In this document: piece by piece, positions 41,368 through 52,296 of the stretch
Layout: every line of letters begins with the position of its first letter
Position numbering within the stretch: the first letter of the stretch is position 1
Source of the DNA: Pseudomonadota bacterium
GTDB lineage: Bacteria; Pseudomonadota; Gammaproteobacteria; Xanthomonadales; Xanthomonadaceae
Assembly (NCBI GenBank): GCA_018242445.1
Contig: JAFEBW010000030.1
Span: 1-64,000, forward strand
Reading direction: 5' to 3'
Length of the DNA stretch: 64,000 bases
Position numbers and translations under genes: made by a program
Notes under the pieces: model-generated
Told to the model about the DNA's origin: nothing
The model's database searches: none
What the model saw: the letters and a program-made list of their open reading frames with translations, nothing else

Positions 41368-42489
41368 ATGACCATCGAACGACTCCTCCACTGCGTCGGC
41401 ATCACCGACGAGGACAGCGCGCATCTGCGCCTGCTGTTGCGCGCGGCGAAAAAAGACCTGAAGGATGGCTGGTCGTGGGGGCCGGAAGGCAGGGCCGACG
41501 TGGTGATCGTGGATGCGCGGCGGCTGCTCGGCGAATCGGCCAAGCGCCGCGCGCAGCAGCGCGAGGTGCCCTGCGCCGACGTGATCGGCCCGCGCGAACG
41601 CCAGCCCAATGGGCCATTCCTGCGTCGGCCGTTCAAGCGCGAGGCCGTGGTGGCCTTGCTGAACGCCGTCAGCGACGGCAACGTGATGACGGTCGGTTCT
41701 GCCGCCACGGCGTGGGGCGACGACGAGATCGAGTTCGACATGGGCACGATCGACCTGTCGGCGCTGGACGATCGCTACGCCGGCAAACCGGATTCGGCTG
41801 CACCGCGTGCCGAGTCCATGCCATTGATCGACGACCTTGCCATCGACCTGTCGCAACTGCCCTCGCCGCCGGCAAGCCCTGCCGAGCCGGCCGGCCGTGG
41901 CAGCGGGGGCGCGGGGAAGTCGGGTGCGATGCCGCCGCAAGCCGAGCCGCCCGCTGAGGCCGAGGAAGCCTTCGAGGAGATCGATCCGAAGGCCACCTAT
42001 GCTTTTCTGGATTTCCTCGAACGCAAACTGCTGCGGGTTCCGTCGCGGCTGACCCTGCCCGGCACGCCGCCGCTGGACGTGAATCCACGCACCGGCATGT
42101 TCCTCACCCAGGGCTCGCTGGCGGCGATGGAGCCGTATGCGCGCAAGCGCTGGCGGCACGCCGACTGGCAGCCGCTGAATCCGTCGGAAGCCGCTGCGCT
42201 GGAGCGTTCGTCCTTCACCAAACCATGGGTCGCGCTGGTGTGGATGTACCACTTCATCCATTCCAAGGGCTTGCTGTCGCGCAAGTTCAACGCGACCGGC
42301 GAGTTCCGTCTGCTCAACCGTTTCAACGTGGCGGTGGAATACCCGCAGGTGCACCGCATCGGCGCGCAACTGGCCGTGCCGCGCAAATTGCACGAGGTGG
42401 CGCGGATGAGCCGGGTGGACATCGACCTGGTGTTCGACGTCATCAATGCCTACGATTCGGTGGGCTATGTGGAAGGCCCGCTGCGCTGA
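41368..42489 (+). CDS. Conserved protein of unknown function with receiver-like N-terminus
   Basis: A 373-residue cytoplasmic protein that I do not recognise by name. The N-terminal 100 residues look like a receiver-like alpha/beta fold (LLHCVGITDEDSAHLRLLLR, then ADVVIVDARRL) without a clear set of phospho-acceptor residues. An acidic and Pro/Ala-rich linker runs from about 120 to 200. The C-terminal 170 residues form a compact domain with LTLPGTPPLDVNPRTGMF, WRHADWQPLN and a closing VFDVINAYDSVGYVEG. The start at 41368 has no alternative with a better ribosome site. The conserved ends suggest a two-domain regulator; a signalling role is only a guess. Confidence 0.7.
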   Translation: MTIERLLHCVGITDEDSAHLRLLLRAAKKDLKDGWSWGPEGRADVVIVDARRLLGESAKRRAQQREVPCADVIGPRERQPNGPFLRRPFKREAVVALLNAVSDGNVMTVGSAATAWGDDEIEFDMGTIDLSALDDRYAGKPDSAAPRAESMPLIDDLAIDLSQLPSPPASPAEPAGRGSGGAGKSGAMPPQAEPPAEAEEAFEEIDPKATYAFLDFLERKLLRVPSRLTLPGTPPLDVNPRTGMFLTQGSLAAMEPYARKRWRHADWQPLNPSEAAALERSSFTKPWVALVWMYHFIHSKGLLSRKFNATGEFRLLNRFNVAVEYPQVHRIGAQLAVPRKLHEVARMSRVDIDLVFDVINAYDSVGYVEGPLR

Positions 42490-42559
42490 CGATGGCCGCG
42501 CGGCAGCTCAACCTGGCGTCACGCCCGCCATGCTTCATCCCGGATTCGCGGTCGTGCGC

Positions 42560-42588
42560 TTGACCGCAACCGGCTCCGGTATTATCCT
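42560..42588 (+). promoter_or_regulatory. Promoter of tRNA-Val
   Basis: TTGACC and TATCCT are separated by 17 bases. A GC-rich discriminator (GCGCGCCC) follows, as in stringently controlled stable-RNA promoters. The tRNA begins about 36 bases after the -10. Confidence 0.6.
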
Positions 42589-42624
42589 GCGCGCCCTTCG
42601 GGAGCATCCGGACGGATCTTCTCA

Positions 42625-42699
42625 GGGCGGTTAGCTCAGCGGTAGAGCACTGCTTTCACACGGCAGGGGTCACAGGTTCAAGCCCTGTACCGCCCACCA
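42625..42699 (+). tRNA. tRNA-Val (anticodon CAC)
   Basis: The cloverleaf is complete. The acceptor arms are GGGCGGT and ACCGCCC. The D arm is GCTC/GAGC, the anticodon arm CTGCT/GGCAG with loop TTCACAC, and the T arm ACAGG/CCTGT. The CCA end is encoded. The anticodon CAC reads the valine codon GTG, one of the commonest codons in this genome. Confidence 0.96.
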
Positions 42700-42709
42700 C
42701 AATAAATCA

Positions 42710-42729
42710 ACGGCTGCGGCCGTTTTTTT
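42710..42729 (+). terminator. Intrinsic terminator of tRNA-Val
   Basis: The stem ACGGC/GCCGT has a TGCG loop and is followed by a run of seven T. It lies 11 bases after the tRNA. Confidence 0.85.
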
Positions 42730-42998
42730 ATGGGCCGAATCCGGCCGCGTCGGAGTGGACAAGCGACGTCGTTTCCGATGCCCGCCCAAAGCGGCGCAGC
42801 GATGGATGCGATGCTTCCCATCCGAATCATCGTTTCGGCCGGCCTCGCCGTTGTTGGCCGGCTGCGACGGGCTGCCCCGTATTGGCCGCCATGACAACCG
42901 ACCCGAGGGGCCGGCCTGCGCGTCTCCTGCTACCCTTGGCGGTACGTTCGTGCGTGCGATGCGGCCGCAATGGACGACCAAACCATGGGTGACGAACG
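42730..42998. other. Upstream region of zwf
   Basis: No gene seen. It holds a hairpin with GCCGGCC/GGCCGGC arms (about 42838-42865), and it should carry the promoter of the zwf cluster. No convincing -35/-10 pair was found. Confidence 0.4.
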
Positions 42999-44417
42999 AT
43001 GGTGCATGCAACGGCAAACCCGGCGTCCGACGCCTTCGTGTTCTTCGGCGCCACCGGCGACCTGGCGTGGAAGAAGATCTTCCCGGCCCTGCAGGCGATG
43101 GTTCGGCGCGATGGGCTGGACATCCCGATCATCGGCGTGGCGCATGCCGGTTGGGACGTGGAACGCCTGCGCGAGCGGGCGCGCGATGGCATCGAGAAAC
43201 ACGACACCCTCGATGCCGATGCGTTCGCCAGATTGTCGTCGTTGCTGCACTACATCGACGGCGATTATGCCGAACCCGCGACGTTCGCCAGCCTGCGGCA
43301 GGCGCTGGGCGCCGCGCAGCGGCCGATCCATTACCTCGCCATTCCGCCCAGCCTGTTCGGCACCGTGGTGCAGGGGCTGGCCAAGGCCGGCTGCGCGCAC
43401 GGCGCGCGGGTGATCGTGGAGAAGCCCTTCGGCCGCGACCTGGCTTCGGCGCAGGCGCTCAACGCGACCTTGCACGCGGTGTTCCCCGAAGAATCGGTGT
43501 TTCGCATCGACCATTACCTCGGCAAGGAGGCGGTGCAGAACCTGCTGTATTTCCGCTTCGCCAACACGTTTCTCGAACCGATCTGGAACCGCAACTTCAT
43601 CGACAGCGTGCAGATCACCATGGCCGAGAACTTCGGCGTGCAGGGGCGCGGCAGCTTCTACGAGGAGGTCGGCGCGATCCGCGACGTGGTGCAGAACCAC
43701 CTGCTGCAGGTGGTGGCCCTGCTGGCGATGGACGCGCCCACCGGGCGCGACGTGGAAGCCTTGCGCGCGGAGAAGCTGCGCCTGTTCCGGGCGATGCGGC
43801 CGCTGGATCCGCGCGAGGTGGTGCGCGGGCAGTTCACCGGCTATCGCGACGAACCCGGCGTGGCCAGGGATTCCCAGGTGGAGACATTCGCGGCCTTGCG
43901 CCTGCACATCGACACCTGGCGCTGGGCCGGCGTGCCGTTCTACATCCGCGCCGGCAAGAACCTGCCGATCAGCGCCACCGAGGTGCTCGTGGATCTCAAG
44001 CGCCCGCCGATCGGCATCTTCGACGAGATCGACGCGCGCGATTCCAACTACTTCCGCTTCCGGCTCAGCCCCGAAGTGTCGATCAGTGCCGGCACGCGGG
44101 TGAAGAAGGTCGGCGAGGACATGGTCGGCGAGCGCGTGGAGCTGGTCGCGCGGCGGCAACTCTCGCGCGAGAAGTCGCCTTACGAGCGCCTGCTCGGCGA
44201 CGCCATCCACGGCGAGGCCTCGCTGTTCACCCGCGACGACGCGGTGGAAGCGGCGTGGCGGGTGGTGGCACCGATGGTGAGCGGCGTGCCGGGCCTGCAC
44301 CTCGAACCGCCATCGCCGTATGCGCCGGGGCAGTGGGGGCCGGCTGCGGCGGCGAAGGTGGTCGCCGCGCGCGAAGGCTGGCACGACCCGCAAGCCGAGG
44401 ATGCCGCGCCGTGCTGA
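42999..44417 (+). CDS. zwf: Glucose-6-phosphate 1-dehydrogenase
   Basis: First enzyme of the oxidative pentose-phosphate and Entner-Doudoroff routes, producing NADPH. It is 472 residues, slightly short of the common 490. NADP binding uses [10 protein letters not shown] from residue 18. The substrate motif RIDHYLGKE near 168-176 has the active-site lysine and histidine. EKPFGRDL and a DPRE segment are also typical. It heads a plus-strand cluster with a HAD hydrolase (overlap of seven bases), transaldolase and glucose-6-phosphate isomerase. Genes for 6-phosphogluconolactonase, edd and eda are not in the window. No ribosome site better than the weak one before 42999 was seen. Confidence 0.95.
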   Translation: MVHATANPASDAFVFFGATGDLAWKKIFPALQAMVRRDGLDIPIIGVAHAGWDVERLRERARDGIEKHDTLDADAFARLSSLLHYIDGDYAEPATFASLRQALGAAQRPIHYLAIPPSLFGTVVQGLAKAGCAHGARVIVEKPFGRDLASAQALNATLHAVFPEESVFRIDHYLGKEAVQNLLYFRFANTFLEPIWNRNFIDSVQITMAENFGVQGRGSFYEEVGAIRDVVQNHLLQVVALLAMDAPTGRDVEALRAEKLRLFRAMRPLDPREVVRGQFTGYRDEPGVARDSQVETFAALRLHIDTWRWAGVPFYIRAGKNLPISATEVLVDLKRPPIGIFDEIDARDSNYFRFRLSPEVSISAGTRVKKVGEDMVGERVELVARRQLSREKSPYERLLGDAIHGEASLFTRDDAVEAAWRVVAPMVSGVPGLHLEPPSPYAPGQWGPAAAAKVVAAREGWHDPQAEDAAPC

Positions 44418-45091
44418 GCGATGGGCTGGTCATCCTGCTCGACGTGGACAACACCTTGTTCGACAACGACCGCTTCAAGGACGACCTCGCCGCGCGCCTG
44501 TTGCGCGATCTGGGCAACGCCGGCAGCGACTTGTATTGGAAATGCTACGAGGACGTGCGCGCGCAACTGGGCTACGTCGATTACCTCGCCGCCCTGCAAC
44601 GCCTGCGCGGCCCGCTGGAAGAAACGCCGGCGCTGCTGCAACTGGCGTCGTTCGTGCTGGACTACCCGTTTGCCGACCATCTGTATCCCGGCGCGCTCGA
44701 TGCCATCGCCCATCTGGGCACGTTCGCCACGACCGCGATTCTTTCCGACGGCGACATCGTCTTCCAGCCGCGCAAGATCCAGCGTTCGGGATTGTGGGAC
44801 GCGGTGCAGGGCAGGGTGGCGATCACCGTGCACAAGGAGCAGGCGATTTCTGCCGTGCGCGCGCGTTTCCCGGCCCGCCACTACGCGATGGTGGACGACA
44901 AGCCGCAGTTGCTGGCGGCGATGAAGCGCTGCATGGGCGACACGCTCACGACGGTGTTCGTGAAGCAGGGCCACTATGCCGCGCAGGCTGCCGGCGCGGC
45001 GCTGGAACCATCGCCGGATCGGGTGGTCGAAGGCATCGCCGATGTGCGTGCGCTCGCCGCCGCAGCGTTCAATCCGTACATCCGCGAGTAA
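44411..45091 (+). CDS. HAD family hydrolase
   Basis: A phosphatase-like protein of 226 residues. The HAD motifs are intact: motif [11 protein letters not shown] near the N-terminus (nucleophile and general-acid aspartates), motif II LSDGD, a lysine for motif III, and VDDK for motif IV. The helical cap is inserted early, as in class I enzymes. The start is a GTG at 44411 that overlaps the zwf stop region by seven bases. An ATG just after is in another frame. The substrate is unknown. Its place between zwf and tal suggests a sugar phosphate or a phosphorylated by-product. Confidence 0.85.
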   Translation: MLSDGLVILLDVDNTLFDNDRFKDDLAARLLRDLGNAGSDLYWKCYEDVRAQLGYVDYLAALQRLRGPLEETPALLQLASFVLDYPFADHLYPGALDAIAHLGTFATTAILSDGDIVFQPRKIQRSGLWDAVQGRVAITVHKEQAISAVRARFPARHYAMVDDKPQLLAAMKRCMGDTLTTVFVKQGHYAAQAAGAALEPSPDRVVEGIADVRALAAAAFNPYIRE

Positions 45092-45133
45092 GCGGGCGCG
45101 CAGTAGAATGAACCATCCCTGCAAGGAGCCCGC

Positions 45134-46225
45134 ATGAACGCGACGCAGTCGCTGCACGGCCTCGGCCAGAGCCTGTGGCTGGACAACATCACCCGCACGA
45201 TCCTGGCCGATGGCACGCTGGCGCGCTACATCGCCGGGTATTCCGTCACCGGACTGACTTCCAATCCGACCATCTTCGACGAGGCCATCGCCGGCACCGC
45301 TGCCTACGATGCGGACCTCGAAGCGCTGGCGGGGCAGGGCGTCACGGGCGAGGACGCCTTCATCCGCATCGCGCTGGACGACCTGCGCCGCGCCGCCGAC
45401 ATGTTCGCCCCGACCCACGCGGCCACCAACGGCGTGGACGGCTGGGTGTCGATGGAAGTCTCGCCCTTGCTGGCGGCCGATACCGCCGGCACCGTGGCCG
45501 CCGCGAAGGCGATCCACGCACAGGCGCAACGGGCCAATCTGTTCGTGAAGATTCCCGGCACGCCCGAAGGCGTGCCGGCGATCGAGGAAGCGATTTTCGC
45601 CGGCGTGCCGGTCAATGTCACCTTGCTGTTCTCGGCGGAGCAATACCGCGCCGCCGCCGAAGCCTACCTGCGCGGCATCGAGCGGCGCATCGCCGCCGGC
45701 ATGGATCCGGATGTCGCCTCGGTGGCCTCCGTTTTCATCAGCCGCTGGGACAAGGCGGTTGCCGCATCGGTGCCGGCGGAGTTGAAGAACCAGCTCGGCA
45801 TCGCCATCGGCCAGCGCACCCACCGCGCCTACCGCGACCTGCTGGCGTCCGCACGGATGCAGAAAATCATCGCCGCCGGCGGGCGCGCGCAGCGCCTGCT
45901 GTGGGCGAGCACCGGCACCAAGGATCCAGCCGCATCCGACGTGTTGTACGTCGAAGCGCTGGCCGCTCCCGATACCATCGACACCATCCCCGACAAGACC
46001 CTGCGCGCCTTTGCCGACCATGGCCGCGCCGATGCCGGCGTGGCTGCCGATGCCGCCGCCGGCGAGGCGATGCTCGCGCGTTTCGCGCAGGCTGGCGTGG
46101 ATGTCGTCGCGCTCGCCGCTCGCTTGCAGACGGAAGGCGCGGCGGCATTCGTCAAATCGTGGAACGAACTGCTGTCGCGCATCGCCGACAAAACCCGCCA
46201 CCTGTCCCACGCTGGAGCCGCATGA
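45134..46225 (+). CDS. tal: Transaldolase
   Basis: Moves a dihydroxyacetone unit between sugar phosphates in the non-oxidative pentose-phosphate pathway. At 363 residues it belongs to the longer bacterial type found in actinobacteria and Lysobacterales, often encoded next to or fused with Pgi. The Schiff-base lysine is K139 in [25 protein letters not shown] and the ISRWDKAV helix are family blocks. An AAGGAG ribosome site lies nine bases before the ATG. A TAGAAT -10 candidate at 45102-45107 may give extra transcription. Its stop overlaps the pgi start (ATGA). Confidence 0.95.
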   Translation: MNATQSLHGLGQSLWLDNITRTILADGTLARYIAGYSVTGLTSNPTIFDEAIAGTAAYDADLEALAGQGVTGEDAFIRIALDDLRRAADMFAPTHAATNGVDGWVSMEVSPLLAADTAGTVAAAKAIHAQAQRANLFVKIPGTPEGVPAIEEAIFAGVPVNVTLLFSAEQYRAAAEAYLRGIERRIAAGMDPDVASVASVFISRWDKAVAASVPAELKNQLGIAIGQRTHRAYRDLLASARMQKIIAAGGRAQRLLWASTGTKDPAASDVLYVEALAAPDTIDTIPDKTLRAFADHGRADAGVAADAAAGEAMLARFAQAGVDVVALAARLQTEGAAAFVKSWNELLSRIADKTRHLSHAGAA

Positions 46226-47982
46226 TGCCCATCGGATCGACCCCGCTGCCGCGCCCGCCCGCCGCGCCGCCTGCACGCACACCGGCAGCACCATCCTCGC
46301 GCACCACGGCGCCTGCCGCGCCGCCGTCGCGACCGGGCAAGTCCGTCCGGCCGGCTGCGCGTCCCGAATGGCTGGCGCTGAAGACGCACGCGGTGAAAGT
46401 CGGGCCGATGCACCTGCGCGACATGTTCAAGGCCGACGACCGGCGCGGCTCGAAGATGTGCGCCGAGGCGATGGGCACCGGCATCTATCTGGACTATTCG
46501 AAGAATCGCGTCACCGACGAAACCTTGCAGTTGCTGTTCAAGCTGGCGGCGGCCAGCGAGGTGACGCAAAAACGCGATGCGATGTTCGCCGGCCACAAGA
46601 TCAACACCACGGAAAACCGCGCGGTGCTGCACGTTGCGCTGCGCGCGCCGAAGACCGCGACGATCAACGTGGACGGGCGCAACGTGGTGCCGGACGTGCA
46701 CGCCGTGCTCGACCAGATGATGGCCTTCGCCGGCAAGATCCGCAGCGGCGAATGGCGCGGCAATTCCGGCCGGCGCATCCGCAACGTCATCAACATCGGC
46801 ATCGGCGGCTCGGATCTGGGCCCGGTGATGGCCTGCGAGGCGCTCAAGGCCTACAGCCAGCGCGAGCTGACCTTCCGCTTCATCTCCAATGTCGATGGCG
46901 CGGATTTCCACGAGGCCACCCGCGACCTCGACCCCGGCGAGACGGTCTTCATCATTTGCTCCAAGACCTTCACCACGCTGGAGACCCTGACGAACGCGAA
47001 CGCCGCCAAGCAGTGGGTGGTGACCACGATGCGCGACCCCAAGGCGGTCGCCAAGCACTTCGTGGCGGTGTCCACCAACGAGGAGGAAGTGAAGAAGTTC
47101 GGCATCGACCCGGCCAACATGTTCCGCTTCTGGGACTGGGTGGGCGGGCGTTATTCGATGGATTCGGCGATCGGCCTGTCCACCATGATCGCCATCGGCC
47201 CGGAGAACTTCCGCGCCATGCTGGCCGGCTTCCACGCGATGGACAACCACTTCCGCACCGCGCCGGCCGAACGCAACCTGCCGATGCTGATGGGCATGCT
47301 GGCGATCTGGAACAACAACTTCCTGTTCGGTGCCGAGACGGTGGCGGTGCTGCCGTACTCGAACTACCTCAAGCGCTTCCCGGCCTACCTGCAGCAGCTC
47401 ACGATGGAGAGCAACGGCAAGCACATCGATCTGGAAGGCATGCCGGTGGCGTTCGAGACCGGGCCGATCTACTGGGGCGAGCCGGGCACCAACGGCCAGC
47501 ACTCGTTCTACCAGCTCATCCACCAGGGCACGCGACTGATCCCCTGCGACCTGATCGGCTTCTGCCAGCCCGTGGACGGCTCATCGGCCGAGCAGCACGA
47601 CCTGCTGATGGCCAACCTGTTCGCGCAGGGCGAGGCGCTGGCGTTCGGCCGCACGCCCGAGCAGGCCATCGCCGATGGGGTGCCGGCGGCGCTGGCGCCG
47701 TTCCACGTGTGCCAGGGCAACCGCCCCAGCAATACCCTGCTGGCCGAAAAACTCACCCCGCAGACGCTGGGCGCGCTGGTGGCTCTGTACGAGCACATGG
47801 TGTTCGTGCAGGGCGTGGTCTGGAACATCGATTCCTTCGACCAGTTCGGCGTGGAACTGGGCAAGCATCTGGCGAAAGGCACGGCTGCCGAAATCGCCGC
47901 GCCGCGGGCGGCCAAGACCACGCGCGACAGTTCGACCAGCGCGCTGATCAAGCGCTATCAGCGTTTCCGCAAGGCGACCTAA
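46222..47982 (+). CDS. pgi: Glucose-6-phosphate isomerase with Pro/Ala-rich N-terminal tail
   Basis: Interconverts glucose-6-phosphate and fructose-6-phosphate. The 586-residue product is longer than the usual 500-550, owing to a proline- and alanine-rich tail of about 45 residues. After the tail the normal fold starts at EWLALKTHA. Conserved blocks are [21 protein letters not shown], the family signature region [13 protein letters not shown], and the active-site lysine near the C-terminus ([12 protein letters not shown]). The first ATG at 46222 overlaps the tal stop by four bases, and the second ATG follows directly. The tail reads like an interdomain linker and recalls Tal-Pgi fusions. Confidence 0.93.
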   Translation: MMPIGSTPLPRPPAAPPARTPAAPSSRTTAPAAPPSRPGKSVRPAARPEWLALKTHAVKVGPMHLRDMFKADDRRGSKMCAEAMGTGIYLDYSKNRVTDETLQLLFKLAAASEVTQKRDAMFAGHKINTTENRAVLHVALRAPKTATINVDGRNVVPDVHAVLDQMMAFAGKIRSGEWRGNSGRRIRNVINIGIGGSDLGPVMACEALKAYSQRELTFRFISNVDGADFHEATRDLDPGETVFIICSKTFTTLETLTNANAAKQWVVTTMRDPKAVAKHFVAVSTNEEEVKKFGIDPANMFRFWDWVGGRYSMDSAIGLSTMIAIGPENFRAMLAGFHAMDNHFRTAPAERNLPMLMGMLAIWNNNFLFGAETVAVLPYSNYLKRFPAYLQQLTMESNGKHIDLEGMPVAFETGPIYWGEPGTNGQHSFYQLIHQGTRLIPCDLIGFCQPVDGSSAEQHDLLMANLFAQGEALAFGRTPEQAIADGVPAALAPFHVCQGNRPSNTLLAEKLTPQTLGALVALYEHMVFVQGVVWNIDSFDQFGVELGKHLAKGTAAEIAAPRAAKTTRDSSTSALIKRYQRFRKAT

Positions 47983-48007
47983 GACCAGCGGGAACTTCTG
48001 CTTCGAC

Positions 48008-48048
48008 GCCCCTCTCCCCTTGTGGGAGAGGGGTGGGGGAGAGGGGGA
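48008..48048. repeat. C-rich palindromic repeat after pgi
   Basis: CCCCTCTCCCC and a GGGAGAGGGG arm form a hairpin, followed by more G-rich sequence. It lies 26 bases past the pgi stop and separates it from the convergent Mth938-like gene. Confidence 0.65.
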
Positions 48049-48130
48049 GTCTACCTATCCGCGCATCGACGCACGCTGCGACGTCCCGCACGGTCGGCAT
48101 GCCGCATCACCGGTTTGGATCGACGCGAGC

Positions 48131-48508
48131 TCAGTCCTGCGCGAGCAAAAATGCGGCGACCACGTTGCGATCTTCGCTGGCGAGAACGCTGAAGGTGCGC
48201 GCGGCGGCCGCGTTGGTCATCACCTCGATGCCGATGCCGCGCGTGAGGCAGGCGGCGAGCACGTCGGCGGATGGAAACACCTGACGCTGGCCGGTGCCGA
48301 GCAGCAGCACTTCCGGTTGCAACGCCAGCGGATCGAGCAGATCCGCGGGTGTCAGCGCGGCGGCATCGGTGGGCGGCCAGCTTTCGTGCAGCGAATCGGG
48401 CGACAGATAGAAACTGCGGGTGAGTGCGCGCTCGTTGACGACGATGACGGTATCCGTCACCGAGCGGACGAAGTAGGCGTGATCGGGCCGATTCAGGACG
48501 AAGGGCAT
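48131..48508 (-). CDS. Mth938-like domain protein
   Basis: A small cytoplasmic protein of 125 residues of the DUF498/Mth938 type. The conserved core is LLLGTGQRQVFPSADVLAACLTRGIGIEVMTNAAAARTFSVLASEDRNVVAAFL. The molecular function of the family is not settled; related proteins have been linked to complex I assembly in eukaryotes. The gene is 27 bases downstream of yhbY on the same strand, so the two are probably co-transcribed. There is no signal peptide or membrane segment. Confidence 0.85.
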   Translation of the reverse strand: MPFVLNRPDHAYFVRSVTDTVIVVNERALTRSFYLSPDSLHESWPPTDAAALTPADLLDPLALQPEVLLLGTGQRQVFPSADVLAACLTRGIGIEVMTNAAAARTFSVLASEDRNVVAAFLLAQD

Positions 48509-48535
48509 GGGACGCAGGGCGTGGGGCAGGGCGCG

Positions 48536-48838
48536 TCAGCGCGGCAGCACGATCCCGGAATCCTTGGCGCGCGGCCGGAACACCGTCGCGACATGGCCCA
48601 CGCGCTGCACCAGCGCCGCGCCGCAGGCCTCGAGCAGCGTCGCGATCCAGGCATCGCGCTCATCGCGGTCGGGTGCGGCGACTTTGATCTTGAGCAACTC
48701 GTGGTGCTCCAGCGCCGACGCCACCTCGGCCAGCAGCGCCGGCGTCACGCCTTTCTCGCCGACCAGGATGACCGGCTTGAGCGCATGCGCGAGCGAGCGC
48801 AGGTAACGATTCTGGGCGGCGGTGAGGGTGGATGGCAT
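48536..48838 (-). CDS. yhbY: Ribosome assembly RNA-binding protein YhbY
   Basis: A CRM-domain RNA-binding protein of 100 residues, the standard size, which associates with pre-50S ribosomes. The fold is recognised by LTAAQNRYLRSLAHALKPVILVGEKGVTPALLAEV with the GxxG-type loop, and by HELLKIKV. Beyond a 369-base gap upstream lies the divergent rlmE, another 50S maturation gene, a pairing known from other gammaproteobacteria. Confidence 0.93.
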   Translation of the reverse strand: MPSTLTAAQNRYLRSLAHALKPVILVGEKGVTPALLAEVASALEHHELLKIKVAAPDRDERDAWIATLLEACGAALVQRVGHVATVFRPRAKDSGIVLPR

Positions 48839-48924
48839 GGTTTCAGGCGGGTCGGCGAACGCGAAAGGTTATCATGCGAGGGCGCGCTTGCCGGATGGCG
48901 GAGGCTTCGTCGGCGTGGGAAGCC

Positions 48925-48982
48925 ACTGGATGACCAGCCATCGGCTGTTGAAAAACGCCTCCGGCTTTCGCCGGGATGGCGG
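48925..48982. repeat. Degenerate composite family B repeat
   Basis: CACTGGATGACCAGCCATCGGCTGTT is followed by CCTCCGGCTTTCGCCGGGATGG. This matches the right half of the element at 32308-32423. Confidence 0.6.
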
Positions 48983-49074
48983 CGGCGGGATTACCGATCA
49001 GTTCCTGTTTTCAGCCATTCACCTTTTTCATTCCTGTAATGCTCTTGATCTTGCTCACTCGCAAGCGAAGTGGG

Positions 49075-49118
49075 CGCCCTCATCCGCCCTGCGGGCACCT
49101 TCCCCCAGAGGGGGAAGG
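49075..49118. repeat. Palindromic repeat with C-rich arms
   Basis: CATCCGCCCTGCGGGCACC plus TTCCCCCAGAGGGGGAAGG make two adjacent hairpins, similar to the unit at 25234-25277 in reverse. Confidence 0.6.
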
Positions 49119-49129
49119 AAAAATCAAAA

Positions 49130-49204
49130 TCCCCCATTTCCCATCCCCCGTTCCCCGTTCCCCATACCCCGTTTCCCATCCCCGTTCCCGTTCCCCGATT
49201 CCAG
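49130..49204. repeat. Tandem CCCGTTCC/CCCATTCC-type tract before rlmE
   Basis: About nine imperfect units of seven to eight bases (CCCATTTC, CCCGTTCC, CCCATACC and similar) run to within four bases of the rlmE ATG. The unit resembles the GATTCCC heptamer inside sucB. The tract leaves no normal ribosome-binding site for rlmE. Confidence 0.7.
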
Positions 49205-49207
49205 CCC

Positions 49208-49828
49208 ATGCCCCGCAGCAAATCCAGTCAAGCCTGGCTCCGCGAACATTTCGCCGACCCCTTCGTGAAAAAGGCGCAGGCCGAAGGCCTGCGTTCACGT
49301 GCGGCCTACAAGCTGGAGGAACTGCTGGCGAAGGATCGCCTGCTCAAGCCCGGCATGGTGGTGGTGGACCTGGGCGCGGCTCCGGGCGGCTGGTCGCAGG
49401 TGGTGCGGCGGATGCTCGGCGGAACGGGTGCCGTAGTGGCGCTGGACATCCTGCCGATGCCGCCGATCGCCGGGGTGGACTTCATCCACGGCGATTTCCG
49501 CGAGGACGAGCCGCTGGCGCGACTGGAAGCCGTGCTTGCCGGGCGGCCGGTGGACCTTGTTCTTTCCGACATGGCCCCCAACATGAGTGGCATGGACACC
49601 GTGGATCAGCCGCGGGCGATGCACCTGGCCGAGTTGGCGCGCGATTTCGCCGATGCCCATCTCAAGCCCGAGGGCGCATTCCTGACCAAGCTGTTCATGG
49701 GCGAGGGGTTCGACGACTACGTGCGCGAGCTTCGGCAGCGTTACGGGCGGGTCGTCATCCGCAAGCCCGAGGCCTCGCGCAAGCGTTCGCCCGAGGTGTA
49801 CGCGCTGGCGGTCGGCAAGCGGGCGTAG
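49208..49828 (+). CDS. rlmE: 23S rRNA 2'-O-ribose U2552 methyltransferase
   Basis: Methylates U2552 of 23S rRNA late in 50S assembly. It is 206 residues, the usual size. The SAM site is VVDLGAAPGGWSQV. The catalytic tetrad K-D-K-E is seen as AYKLEELL, LSDMAPNMSG, LTKLFMGEG and RKPEASRKRSPEVY. The ATG at 49208 starts the conserved MPRSKSSQAWLREHF. The sequence before it is a C-rich tandem tract without a Shine-Dalgarno site, so translation may be weak or unusual. As in E. coli, it precedes ftsH, 141 bases downstream. Confidence 0.95.
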   Translation: MPRSKSSQAWLREHFADPFVKKAQAEGLRSRAAYKLEELLAKDRLLKPGMVVVDLGAAPGGWSQVVRRMLGGTGAVVALDILPMPPIAGVDFIHGDFREDEPLARLEAVLAGRPVDLVLSDMAPNMSGMDTVDQPRAMHLAELARDFADAHLKPEGAFLTKLFMGEGFDDYVRELRQRYGRVVIRKPEASRKRSPEVYALAVGKRA

Positions 49829-49831
49829 AAT
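49826..49831 (+). promoter_or_regulatory. Candidate -10 element for ftsH
   Basis: TAGAAT overlaps the rlmE stop codon and lies about 140 bases before ftsH. No -35 was recognised. A heat-shock (sigma-32) promoter would be expected for ftsH but no clear match was found. Confidence 0.3.
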
Positions 49832-49969
49832 GAAGCCGCTGCGTCCGCTGGCCGGGGGCGTCTCCGGCATGCGCGACGCGACGCTGCGTGGCCAGCCGAC
49901 GCCAAGCGGTCGCGATGCGAACGCTGCGATGAACTACTTGATGTGCGTGAGACACGCCGGGAACGAGAC

Positions 49970-51892
<1,923 letters not shown>

Positions 51893-52219
51893 GCCTCACG
51901 CTCGCCGCTCGATCCGCCGCGATCTGATCGTGGTGGATTGATCCGGGGCGGGCGATGCGGAAGCGGTGGCGAGACTTCGATGCTCGCCGCACTGCGCCCG
52001 GTTCACGGCCGCGCTGGCCATGTCACGGCGCAGGTCATGTCGCGACGGTGCGATGCGGCTCCACGCCGCGGGTACTTGCCGATCCATGCCGGCCTGTCCA
52101 TGCCGGCCGCATCGCCCGCTCGTGTGTATCTCGCCGCGACGGCATGCAAGCCGCACGCCCCGCAACGAACAAGGGCCGGAGGAGTGATCCGTCCGGCCCT
52201 TGGCTTTGATCGAAGGAAG
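51893..52219. other. Region between ftsH and tRNA-Arg
   Basis: No gene seen. A G-U-rich hairpin (51912-51938, arms ATCCGCCGCGAT and ATCGTGGTGGAT) lies 20 bases past ftsH and may end its transcript, although no T-run follows. The rest is featureless GC-rich DNA up to the tRNA terminator. Confidence 0.45.
52171..52201 (-). terminator. Hairpin downstream of tRNA-Arg
   Basis: AAGGGCCGGA and TCCGGCCCTT make a perfect 10-bp stem 18 bases beyond the 3' end of the minus-strand tRNA. The T-run after it (TTGTTCGTT) is broken, so it is a fair rather than strong terminator. Confidence 0.6.
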
Positions 52220-52296
52220 TGGCGCGCCCGGAGAGATTCGAACTCCCGACCACCAAGTTCGTAGCCTGGTGCTCTATCCAGCTGAGCTACGGGCGC
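52220..52296 (-). tRNA. tRNA-Arg (anticodon ACG)
   Basis: The minus-strand cloverleaf has acceptor arms GCGCCCG and CGGGCGC, anticodon arm CCAGG/CTTGG with loop CTACGAA, T arm CGGGA/TCTCC-type pairing and an encoded CCA. The anticodon ACG (inosine at the first position in the mature tRNA) reads CGU, CGC and CGA. Confidence 0.95.

Larger units (their letters stand above)
48839..49207. other. Divergent region between yhbY and rlmE, full of repeats
   Basis: This 369-base gap has no gene. It holds a degenerate family B composite (48925-48982), a CCGCCCTGCGGG-type palindrome (49075-49118) and a tandem tract of CCCGTTCC-like units (49130-49204) that runs up to the rlmE start codon. Any promoter for rlmE must lie among these repeats. 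Confidence 0.6.

Noticed and set aside
42755..45091. A 778-codon frame that includes the HAD hydrolase
   Set aside because: Everything before 44411 is out of frame with zwf, which occupies the same DNA with clear motifs.
45175..47982. A possible in-frame Tal-Pgi fusion
   Set aside because: The frame that encodes Pgi is open through tal, but tal itself uses a different frame, so the upstream part is noise and the genes are separate.
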